Shown: positions 17,785 through 24,193 of the stretch, one piece after another | How the letters are laid out: each line of letters opens with the position of its first letter | Numbering within the stretch: the first letter of the stretch is position 1 | Assembly (NCBI RefSeq): GCF_000337455.1 | Contig: NZ_AOIU01000047.1 | Coordinates: forward strand, 62,301 to 126,300 | Direction: 5' to 3' | Source of the DNA: Halosimplex carlsbadense 2-9-1 | GTDB lineage: Archaea > Halobacteriota > Halobacteria > Halobacteriales > Haloarculaceae | DNA length: 64,000 nt | Made by a program: the position numbers and the translations under genes | Notes under the pieces: generated by a model | Database searches by the model: none | Seen by the model: the letters and a program-made list of their open reading frames with translations, nothing else | What the model was told of the DNA's origin: nothing

Positions 17785-18408
17785 GTGGAGTGGACGGCTT
17801 ACACGTTCGAGTGTGCTGACGAGGCGGCCCGCGAGTCGCTGGTGGCGTGGTTCGACGACGAGCACCCGGTCGACGCGCCGGACGACGAAAGCTGCGTCCA
17901 CGGCGACCTCGTCGACGGTGACGGGACCGAGCGGGCGGCCGACCTGGCGTGGGTCGCCGAGTACTGTTACGTCCTGACCGGCGACCCCGTCCCGGGCCTG
18001 CTCGTCGAGAGCGCCGACCGCTGGGAGCGGGCGGCGGTCGGGACCTTCGATTCGGAGACGGAGACCTGCACGGAGGCCGTACTCTACCGGTCGAACGGCG
18101 ACGACGCGCCGGCCGAGGTCGCCCGGTACGAAGGCGAGGACGGGCTCGCCGGGCAGGACATGCTCTATCGGTTCGCGATGGCCCACCGGTTTCGCTTCCG
18201 CGCGTTCGCCCACGCGCCGCCGGCGCCGATGCTCACGGAGCTATTCGGCGCGTTCGACGCCGTCGCGGGCATGGGGTGGGGGAGCGACCTGCTGGCGGAG
18301 TTCGAAGCCGAGACCGGCGTCGAACCCACCGCCCGCGGCGTCGAGTTCCTCGAAGCGGACCCGGTGCTTGACGACGGCGAGTTCTACGAGGCCGCCGGCG
18401 AGGAGTGA
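17785..18408 (+). CDS. Hypothetical acidic protein
   Basis: A 207-residue soluble acidic protein with no motif I recognise (opening MEWTAYTFECADEAARESLV, later MAHRFRFRAFAHAPPAP). It has no signal peptide or membrane segment. A GTG start is used because the frame has no better start upstream and GTG gives a compact N terminus. It is convergent with halorhodopsin, with 33 bases between stop codons, and separated from aspS by a hairpin. Confidence 0.65.
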   Translation: MEWTAYTFECADEAARESLVAWFDDEHPVDAPDDESCVHGDLVDGDGTERAADLAWVAEYCYVLTGDPVPGLLVESADRWERAAVGTFDSETETCTEAVLYRSNGDDAPAEVARYEGEDGLAGQDMLYRFAMAHRFRFRAFAHAPPAPMLTELFGAFDAVAGMGWGSDLLAEFEAETGVEPTARGVEFLEADPVLDDGEFYEAAGEE

Positions 18409-18441
18409 CGAGCGGCGGGTCGCGGTCGACGAGCGACCGAA

Positions 18442-19278
18442 TCAGTCGTCGTCGACGGCCGCGGCGCCGCTCCCGGCGCTGCTTCCGAACCCGGCGGTCT
18501 CGACCACACTCTGGTTGGCGGCGACCCAGCGCAACAGCAGGAACGCGAAGATGTACTTCGCCCCGATGTCGAGCACGGAGTAGGCCCACGACGTGAGCCC
18601 GACCGACTCGACCAGCGCCAGTCCCTCGATGCCCACTGCCCAGATGATCGGGTATCCGAGCCACAGCACGACCGTCAGCGCGCGCAGTGTGCCGAATATC
18701 TCGTCGGTGCCCGCCGCGCTCGCCGACTCGGGCCACTCGACGAGGACGGCGTACAGCACGACGACGAAGAAGGCGCAACTGATACCGTAGAACACCCACC
18801 GGAGCGCGTACGAGGAGGTGACCAGCGCCGCGGCCAGCCCGGTGACGCACATCCCGATGTCGGCCGCGACGACGGTGAACAGGCTTCCGAGGTCGACGTC
18901 GGCCAGCAGTCCAAGCGCGATGAGGATCATCGGCGTCGAGAGCGCCCACGTCAGGTAGCGGCCCCACTGGCTCATGACTTCCTCGCCGGCCAGCGCGTGC
19001 CCGGCCGGCATCTCGAGATAGCCGACCGTCAGCCCCGAGACCAGCCCGGTGTAGCTCGATATCGAGACCAGCGGGATCATGAGCGTCGCCCCGAAGATGA
19101 GTTTCCCGCGCGTCCCCTCGACGTTCCGGCCCATGTACACGAACAACAGTATCGACAGCCCCGCCAACGCGATGTTCGCCCACAGCGACGACGACAGGAG
19201 TACGTCGTTGCTAATCTCACTGAACACTTCGGACTGTGTGGCCTGCAACGCGACCCCGCCCGCTGTAACTGGTGGCAT
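18442..19278 (-). CDS. hop: Halorhodopsin, light-driven chloride pump
   Basis: A seven-helix retinal protein of 278 residues that moves chloride inward on light absorption. The Schiff-base lysine is K241 in VLDIGAKYIFAFLLLRW. In helix C the sequence GRYLTWALSTPMILIALGLL places Thr at 110, Ser at 114 and Ala at 121 where bacteriorhodopsin has D85, T89 and D96. This TSA pattern marks a chloride pump rather than a proton pump or sensory rhodopsin. The start MPPVTAGGVAL is chosen because a TATA-like TACAATA lies about 28 bases upstream. No opsin transducer is adjacent; a Bat-type regulator lies 3 kb away at 22464. Confidence 0.95.
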   Translation of the reverse strand: MPPVTAGGVALQATQSEVFSEISNDVLLSSSLWANIALAGLSILLFVYMGRNVEGTRGKLIFGATLMIPLVSISSYTGLVSGLTVGYLEMPAGHALAGEEVMSQWGRYLTWALSTPMILIALGLLADVDLGSLFTVVAADIGMCVTGLAAALVTSSYALRWVFYGISCAFFVVVLYAVLVEWPESASAAGTDEIFGTLRALTVVLWLGYPIIWAVGIEGLALVESVGLTSWAYSVLDIGAKYIFAFLLLRWVAANQSVVETAGFGSSAGSGAAAVDDD

Positions 19279-19302
19279 ACGCCCGGAAATTCGGCCCCTG
19301 TG

Positions 19303-19309
19303 GTATTGT
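19303..19309 (-). promoter_or_regulatory. TATA box for halorhodopsin
   Basis: On the minus strand TACAATA lies about 28 bases before the ATG at 19278, so the transcript is predicted to be leaderless. Confidence 0.5.
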
Positions 19310-19395
19310 ACCTCGTGCCAAACTATGCAGGGTCGCGGCGCACTGACCCCACCCAAGCGGTCTCGTGAGCCCGCGTCAACCGCGATATCATCTCT

Positions 19396-19445
19396 GGCGC
19401 GCGGACGCTACTCCCCGACCGCACCGACCGCCTGCGACCGCATCT
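19396..19445. repeat. 50-bp direct repeat, distal copy (duplicate of the PIN gene 3' end)
   Basis: An exact 50-base copy of 19570-19619, carrying the last 11 codons and stop of the PIN gene plus about 12 further bases. The copies are separated by 124 bases that hold a long palindrome. Confidence 0.85.
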
Positions 19446-19448
19446 GCG

Positions 19449-19521
19449 CCCATCTTTTTCCCGGAAGGGGTATCCTCGCGCTCTGCGAGCGCTGCGGGTA
19501 CCCCTCCGGCAAAAACATGGG
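19449..19521. repeat. Long imperfect palindrome between the 50-bp direct repeats
   Basis: Arms of about 27 bases (CCCATCTTTTTCCCGGA... against ...TCCGGCAAAAACATGGG) pair with a few mismatches. They enclose an inner perfect stem GCGCTC-TGC-GAGCGC. Together with the flanking 50-base direct repeats the unit looks like a small inserted palindromic element, though a terminator for the PIN transcript is also possible. Confidence 0.6.
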
Positions 19522-19569
19522 TGAAAAAGCGGGCCCTCACTACGTTCGGTCCCGAGAACCGCGCGCCGG

Positions 19570-19619
19570 GGCGCGCGGACGCTACTCCCCGACCGCACCG
19601 ACCGCCTGCGACCGCATCT
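19570..19619. repeat. 50-bp direct repeat, proximal copy (within the PIN gene 3' end)
   Basis: Identical to 19396-19445. It covers the C-terminal residues MRSQAVGAVGE and the TAG stop of the PIN gene. Confidence 0.85.
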
Positions 19620-20097
19620 CCCCGGTCATCTGGATGCCGTTGGCGTCGATGCGGCGGACGATCCGCCGGGCCTGCGAGCGCGAGAGGTACTTGTCCTCGG
19701 CGGCCGCGCGAGCGACGACGCCGAAACAGCTGGTGACCGCGCCGCCCAGCCCCTCGGCGATGCGGCGGACGCGGCGGTCCTCGGAGACGACGGCGACGGC
19801 GTGGCGGTCGTTCGGGTCGGCGTGGGCGATGACGCCCGCGAGCATCGCCGCTTCGTGGGTTCCCTCGTCGATGCCGACGACCTCGACGGCCCGCTCGTGG
19901 GCCGTGTCGGGCACCGCGGTCGAGACGGACGTCTCGTCGAGAAACGACTCCAGCGCGCTCCGGGCCGGCTCGGTCGTCACCTGTCGCTCGACGACCTCGG
20001 GGACGACCAGTCGCCCGTCGAAGCTCTCCAGCAGGTCCAGCTCGCCCACCTGGCCGAGCGCGTAGAGGCTCGTCGGGCCGACGTAGATGCGGGTCAT
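19582..20097 (-). CDS. PIN-like (DUF3368-type) putative toxin of a toxin-antitoxin pair
   Basis: A 171-residue protein resembling the PIN-fold nucleic-acid-binding proteins that accompany UPF0175 antitoxins. Visible features are MTRIYVGPTSLYALGQVGEL at the N terminus, VVPEVVERQV, and VVSEDRRVRRIAEGLG, with scattered acidic residues. The usual first Asp of PIN domains is replaced by a Gly-Pro-Thr stretch, so catalysis is uncertain. It overlaps the upstream antitoxin by one base (TAATG), the common TA layout. Its last 11 codons are duplicated 124 bases downstream. Confidence 0.75.
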   Translation of the reverse strand: MTRIYVGPTSLYALGQVGELDLLESFDGRLVVPEVVERQVTTEPARSALESFLDETSVSTAVPDTAHERAVEVVGIDEGTHEAAMLAGVIAHADPNDRHAVAVVSEDRRVRRIAEGLGGAVTSCFGVVARAAAEDKYLSRSQARRIVRRIDANGIQMTGEMRSQAVGAVGE

Positions 20098-20399
20098 TAC
20101 AGCTCCTGGGCGGTGAACGCGTCGTCGCCCAGGTCCTCGGCGGCCAGCTGGGTGGTGAGGTTGCGCTCGTGGGCGATCTCCAGCCACTCGCCCAGCGAGA
20201 CGCCGGCGATGCGGGCGGCCTCGGCGACCGAGGCGTCGCCCGTCTGGTAGCGTTCGACCGCGCGCCTGACGCGCAGCTCGGCCAGCCCCTCACGGAGCGC
20301 CTTCCGGATCGTGGTGCTGCGGTCCTCGTCTAGCAGTTCGGCGACCGCGTCCAGTTCCTCCTTCTCGTCGGTCGGGAGCCGCGCGCTGACTGACGGCAT
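20097..20399 (-). CDS. UPF0175-type antitoxin with ribbon-helix-helix-like N terminus
   Basis: A 100-residue protein. Residues 1-45 (MPSVSARLPTDEKEELDAVA and onwards) resemble a ribbon-helix-helix DNA-binding domain. Residues 55-85 (YQTGDASVAEAARIAGVSLG) match the UPF0175 helix-turn-helix-like part. Such proteins usually bind both the toxin and their own promoter. I prefer the ATG at 20399; an upstream ATG at 20420 falls inside an 8-bp inverted repeat likely to be the operator. The gene overlaps the PIN gene by one base. Confidence 0.78.
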   Translation of the reverse strand: MPSVSARLPTDEKEELDAVAELLDEDRSTTIRKALREGLAELRVRRAVERYQTGDASVAEAARIAGVSLGEWLEIAHERNLTTQLAAEDLGDDAFTAQEL

Positions 20400-20404
20400 A
20401 CTCG

Positions 20405-20425
20405 ATACGATGTCCCCCATCGTAT
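20405..20425. promoter_or_regulatory. Inverted-repeat operator candidate for the UPF0175/PIN operon
   Basis: ATACGATG (20405-20412) and CATCGTAT (20418-20425) are perfect 8-base arms around a 5-base spacer. They lie just upstream of the antitoxin start and run into the TATA-like TTATTGTATAC on the minus strand (20423-20433). The position suits autorepression by the antitoxin. Confidence 0.55.
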
Positions 20426-20540
20426 ACAATAACTCTATGGGTCGCCGCCGGCGCTCGGCTGCCCGGATCCGGGCGGCGCCGCGGGGACGCCAGCGGTCGC
20501 GGCGAGGTAGATACAAATGCGGGGCCGCCCTCGATCCGGT

Positions 20541-20996
20541 ATGGCACGCGACGACCGCGACGCCGTCGAACCGGACGACGGCGACGAGGAGAGTCCGCTC
20601 GTCGGCGTCGCGACCGGCGCCGTCACCTTCCTGACGCTCGGCGTGGCCTTCTCGCTCATGTTCCTCGGCGTCGACTACTTCTGGGTGGCGTTCCCGGTCG
20701 GCTTCGGCGGCGGCATGCCGCTGGCCGTGGCGCTGGCGAAGTACTACGAGTCCGAGGGGGCGGCCGAGCGCGACCGAGAGCGCGGACGCCGCGACCGCGG
20801 CCGGAGCGACGAGGCCGACGACGCGCTGGCGGAACTCCGGGACCGCTACGCCCGCGGGGAGATCGACGACGAGGAGTTCGAGGCCCGCGTCGAGCGGCTG
20901 CTGGAGACCGAGTCCGTCGACGACGCCGAGACGTTCCTGGGGACGGACTCGCCGACGGGTGACGGCTCGGACGAACGCGAGCGCGACACGGCCTGA
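20541..20996 (+). CDS. Membrane protein with C-terminal SHOCT domain
   Basis: A 151-residue protein with two hydrophobic helices (about 22-75) and a charged linker. It ends with a SHOCT-type short helical domain (ALAELRDRYARGEIDDEEFE, about 102-125), a module found at the ends of many small membrane proteins and thought to mediate oligomerisation. No further function can be deduced. ATG at 20541 gives a short acidic N terminus; an earlier GTG-type start is possible. Confidence 0.75.
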   Translation: MARDDRDAVEPDDGDEESPLVGVATGAVTFLTLGVAFSLMFLGVDYFWVAFPVGFGGGMPLAVALAKYYESEGAAERDRERGRRDRGRSDEADDALAELRDRYARGEIDDEEFEARVERLLETESVDDAETFLGTDSPTGDGSDERERDTA

Positions 20997-21062
20997 ACGG
21001 CGCCTCTCTCCGCCGCGCCCCGAGGACGAAACTGATTACAGGCGCCGTACCGACGAGCGAGT

Positions 21063-21920
21063 ATGACAGCGGTGGCACGGGCGTTCGTCCCCGGGCACGT
21101 GACGGGCTTTTTCACCGTCGACCGGGCCGACGACCCGACGAAGGCGGGGTCGCGCGGCGCGGGACTGGCGCTCTCGGAGGGCGTGACCGTCACCGTCCGG
21201 CCGGCCGAGGCGGTCGCGGTGACTCTGAACGGCGAATCCGTCGAGATCGAGGCGGTCGAGCGCGTGCTCGACGCGCTGGAGGCGACAGTCGCGGTCCGCG
21301 GCGTGACGGGCTTGCCCGTCGGCTCGGGGTTCGGCGTCTCCGGCGCGATGGCGCTGGGGGCGGCGCTGGCGACGAACGACCTGCTCGACCGGCGGCTCTC
21401 GACGTACGAGCTCGCAACGATCGCTCACGGTGCGGAGGTTCAGGCGGGGACCGGCCTGGGCGACGTGGTGGGCCAGCTCCACGGCGGCGTCCCGATCCGG
21501 CTGGAGCCCGGGAGTCCCCAGCACAACAAGATGGACGCGGTGCCGGCCCGCTCGCGCGTCGAGTTCCAGACGTTCGGCGAGCTGTCGACGAGCGAGGTGA
21601 TCGGCGGCGACACCGAGGCCATCTCGGCGGCCGGCGAGCGCGCGCTGTCGCGGCTCGTCCAGGAGCCGACGCTGGAACGGCTCGTGGCGTCGTCACGGCA
21701 GTTCTCCCGCGAGGCGGACCTGGTCACCGACCGGGTGTACGAGGTGGTGACCGACGTGGCCGAGGCCGGCGGCGAGGCGACGATGGGGATGCTCGGGCAG
21801 ACGGTCGTCGCGCTCGGTAGCGGCCTCAGCGACGCCGGCTACGACCCGACGGTCTGCCGGGTCGACCCGACGGGGGCGACGCTGGTCGCCCCCCGGGGCG
21901 ACCGGACGCTGCCGGAGTAG
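21063..21920 (+). CDS. Pantoate kinase (archaeal CoA pathway)
   Basis: A GHMP-superfamily kinase of 285 residues that phosphorylates pantoate to 4-phosphopantoate, the archaeal replacement for the PanC/PanK order of steps. Family features are the opening ARAFVPGHVTGFF, the Gly/Ser-rich ATP loop LPVGSGFGVSGAMALG (about 95-110) and HGAEVQAGTGLGDVVGQLHG. The next enzyme of the pathway, 4-phosphopantoate-beta-alanine ligase, is encoded 1.4 kb downstream at 23298, with the UPF0058 and regulator genes between. That linkage strongly supports the call over other GHMP kinases. Confidence 0.9.
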   Translation: MTAVARAFVPGHVTGFFTVDRADDPTKAGSRGAGLALSEGVTVTVRPAEAVAVTLNGESVEIEAVERVLDALEATVAVRGVTGLPVGSGFGVSGAMALGAALATNDLLDRRLSTYELATIAHGAEVQAGTGLGDVVGQLHGGVPIRLEPGSPQHNKMDAVPARSRVEFQTFGELSTSEVIGGDTEAISAAGERALSRLVQEPTLERLVASSRQFSREADLVTDRVYEVVTDVAEAGGEATMGMLGQTVVALGSGLSDAGYDPTVCRVDPTGATLVAPRGDRTLPE

Positions 21921-22107
21921 AAGCCGCTTACCGCCAGCCAGCGACGGACCGTAGTATTCAGGCATTCGTTTTTCATCCGTGGCATCCGTCTCATTCGACG
22001 GACCGGAGACGCGCGCGATATCGGTCCCACCTCTCCCACCACCCCACCCCGGTTTCCGCTTTCGACTCACTGGCCCGCGCATGCGCGGGCCACCTACCAC
22101 CCAACCC

Positions 22108-22374
22108 ATGCGAAAACGCGAGACACTCTACTTGCACGCGCTGTTCGTCCTGGTCCGTCGGGAGTTCGAGGACGAGCGCGACCTGGCGGCCGCTCCGTTC
22201 GACGAGTACGACGAGACGGCGGTCGATCCGACCGCGGTCCACCGCCCGAAAGACGCACACGAGCGGGCGCTGTTCGCGCTCTCGACGGGTCTGAGCGCGA
22301 CCGCCGCGTCGGCGACGGACGACACGGAGCGGCCCCGGTCGGACGCGGCAGGTTCGGACCAGTATGCGAGGTGA
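22108..22374 (+). CDS. UPF0058 family small protein
   Basis: An 88-residue helical protein opening MRKRETLYLHALFVLVRREF, the UPF0058 signature. The rest is acidic and low in motif content. Function is unknown. I chose ATG 22108 for the conserved opening; the frame is open further upstream but without homology. It sits inside the CoA-gene cluster, without evidence of a role there. Confidence 0.75.
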   Translation: MRKRETLYLHALFVLVRREFEDERDLAAAPFDEYDETAVDPTAVHRPKDAHERALFALSTGLSATAASATDDTERPRSDAAGSDQYAR

Positions 22375-22463
22375 CCGACGACGCGGGGTTCAGCCCCCGG
22401 TGTGCCCGTCCGCGTCGAGCGACACAAGACACTTGTCGCCGTACCCGTGGGGTCCCCGATAGC

Positions 22464-23180
22464 ATGGCCTCGCCCGAAGAGCAACCGACGGAGCTCGAAT
22501 TCCGGGTGACCAGTTCCGACTACGTGTTCGTCAGGGAGTCGGAACGCGGCTCCTGTCGGTGGATACTCCGGGAACTGCTGCCGCGGTCGAACGGCGAGTA
22601 TCTGGAGTTCTTCGAGGTGCGCGACGCCTCGCCCGCGACCGTCGACCGGATCACCGGCGCCGGACCGGTCGAGGAGCGACTGGTCGACCATCACACCGAC
22701 AACGGCGTGCTGGTCTGTCGCATCGAGGAGCCCGCCGACTGCGTCGCGACGACGCTCGCTGACGAGGAGGCGTTCCTCCGCGACCTCTGGGCCGAGGCGG
22801 GCGACGGTCACGTCGTCGCCGAAGTGTTGCCCTCCCGCGATGCGGGTGCGGTCGTCGAGTCGTTCATGGACGAACACTCCTCGGTCGAACTGGTCGCCAA
22901 GCGCGACCGTCCCCGCGAGGGGCCGCTGTTCCTCCGCCACCAGGTCCAGGACGTGCTCGCCAGGGAACTCACGGACCGCCAGCTGGAGGTGCTGGTGACC
23001 GCCTACCGGACCGGCTACTTCGAGCGACCGCGCGAGACGACCGGGGCGGAGGTCGCCGCGGACCTCGATATCTCGCCGTCGACGTTCTCCCAGCACCTCC
23101 GGGCCGCCCAGCGCAAGCTCCTCGGGGCCCTCTTCGAGGAGGGCGGCCCCGCCGCCGGCCACCGGATCGGCGCGGAGTGA
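22464..23180 (+). CDS. Bat-type helix-turn-helix transcription regulator
   Basis: A 238-residue regulator with the C-terminal HTH-10 (bacterio-opsin activator) domain: LTDRQLEVLVTAYRTGYFER, then VAADLDISPSTFSQHLRAAQ (about 175-225). The N-terminal half is an effector-type region without a recognised fold and no PAS or GAF signature. Such proteins activate or repress neighbouring operons in haloarchaea. Its target could be the CoA genes on either side or the halorhodopsin gene 3 kb away; neither is shown by the sequence. Confidence 0.85.
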   Translation: MASPEEQPTELEFRVTSSDYVFVRESERGSCRWILRELLPRSNGEYLEFFEVRDASPATVDRITGAGPVEERLVDHHTDNGVLVCRIEEPADCVATTLADEEAFLRDLWAEAGDGHVVAEVLPSRDAGAVVESFMDEHSSVELVAKRDRPREGPLFLRHQVQDVLARELTDRQLEVLVTAYRTGYFERPRETTGAEVAADLDISPSTFSQHLRAAQRKLLGALFEEGGPAAGHRIGAE

Positions 23181-23297
23181 CCGGCCGATACCGGCGGCCT
23201 CGATTCGCGAACCCCCGCGACCGAGACGCGCCACCGACCGTGAGCGGTCGGCGTCGGAAGCGTCGGATTTTCGGCGCTCGGCCCCGAGCGTCCGGGC

Positions 23298-24056
23298 ATG
23301 ACCGACGCCGACATCCCCGAGAGTCACCCGCGCTACGAGTCGCTGCTCACCCGCCACCGCATCGAGGCGGGCGTCGAGAAGGGGATCACCTCTCGCCAGG
23401 GGCTCATCGCCCAGGGCCGCGGCGAGGCGTTCGACTACCTGCTCGGCGAGCGGACGCTTCCCTCGGCCGACGCCGCCGAACGAGCCGCTGCCGCCCATCT
23501 CCTCCTGGCCGACCACCCCGTCCTCTCGGTCAACGGCAACGTCGCCGCGCTGGTTCCCGGCGAAGTCGTCGACCTGGCCGAAGCGACGGCGGCCGACATC
23601 GAGGTCAACCTCTTCAACCGCACCGACGAACGGATGGAGCGGATCGCCGACCACCTCCGCGACCACGGCGCGAGCGAGGTGAAGGGCCTGACTGCCGACG
23701 GCCGTATCCCGGGACTGGACCACGAGCGAGCGAAGGTCGACGCCGACGGCATCGGCGACGCCGACGTGGTGGTCGTTCCCCTGGAGGACGGCGACCGCGC
23801 CGAGGCGCTGGGCGAACTGGGCAAGGTCGAGGTCGTGATCGACCTCAACCCGATGTCGCGCTCGGCGCGGGCGGCCGACGTGCCGATCGTCGACAACGTG
23901 ATCCGCGCGGTCCCGGCGATCGCAGAGCACGCCCGCGATCTGGCCGATGCCGACCGCGAGACGCTCGAATCGGCCGTCGCCGAGTTCGACGCCGACGAGG
24001 CGCTGGCGGCCGCCGAGCGCGCGATCCGCGAGGGCGGCGACGACGACGAGACGTGA
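23298..24056 (+). CDS. 4-phosphopantoate--beta-alanine ligase (phosphopantothenate synthetase)
   Basis: The second archaea-specific enzyme of CoA synthesis, which condenses phosphopantoate with beta-alanine using ATP. The 252-residue protein carries the family block IPESHPRYESLLTRHRIEAG, then EKGITSRQGLIAQGRGEAFD, NLFNRTDERM and VVIDLNPMSRSARAADVPI. Its N-terminal half is basic and substrate-binding; the C-terminal tail is acidic. It forms a functional pair with the pantoate kinase at 21063. Confidence 0.92.
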   Translation: MTDADIPESHPRYESLLTRHRIEAGVEKGITSRQGLIAQGRGEAFDYLLGERTLPSADAAERAAAAHLLLADHPVLSVNGNVAALVPGEVVDLAEATAADIEVNLFNRTDERMERIADHLRDHGASEVKGLTADGRIPGLDHERAKVDADGIGDADVVVVPLEDGDRAEALGELGKVEVVIDLNPMSRSARAADVPIVDNVIRAVPAIAEHARDLADADRETLESAVAEFDADEALAAAERAIREGGDDDET

Positions 24057-24162
24057 GGCCGCTGTCGGGTCGCCGGGTGGCGCGAACGCCGGTCGGACCG
24101 GCGACGGCCCCGGTCGCGGTCGGCCGGAACGTTGATACTCCTGACCGTGTCACTCCGTCGTA

Positions 24163-24192
24163 ATGACCCGCGCACGCGACGGAGGAGTCTGA
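24163..24192 (+). CDS. 9-codon leader ORF before the AAA ATPase
   Basis: ATG at 24163 opens MTRARDGGV and stops at TGA 24190-24192, one base before the GTG of the ATPase. The leader carries GGAGGAG (24181-24187), six bases before the GTG, a good Shine-Dalgarno site. A weak TATA-like TTGATACT (24132-24139) lies about 27 bases before the leader ATG. The layout mirrors the topA leader and suggests translational coupling. Confidence 0.4.
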   Translation: MTRARDGGV

Positions 24193-24193
24193 C

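Noticed and set aside
19390..19620. Complete insertion sequence with transposase
   Set aside because: The interval between the direct repeats is only 124 bases and has no coding capacity.
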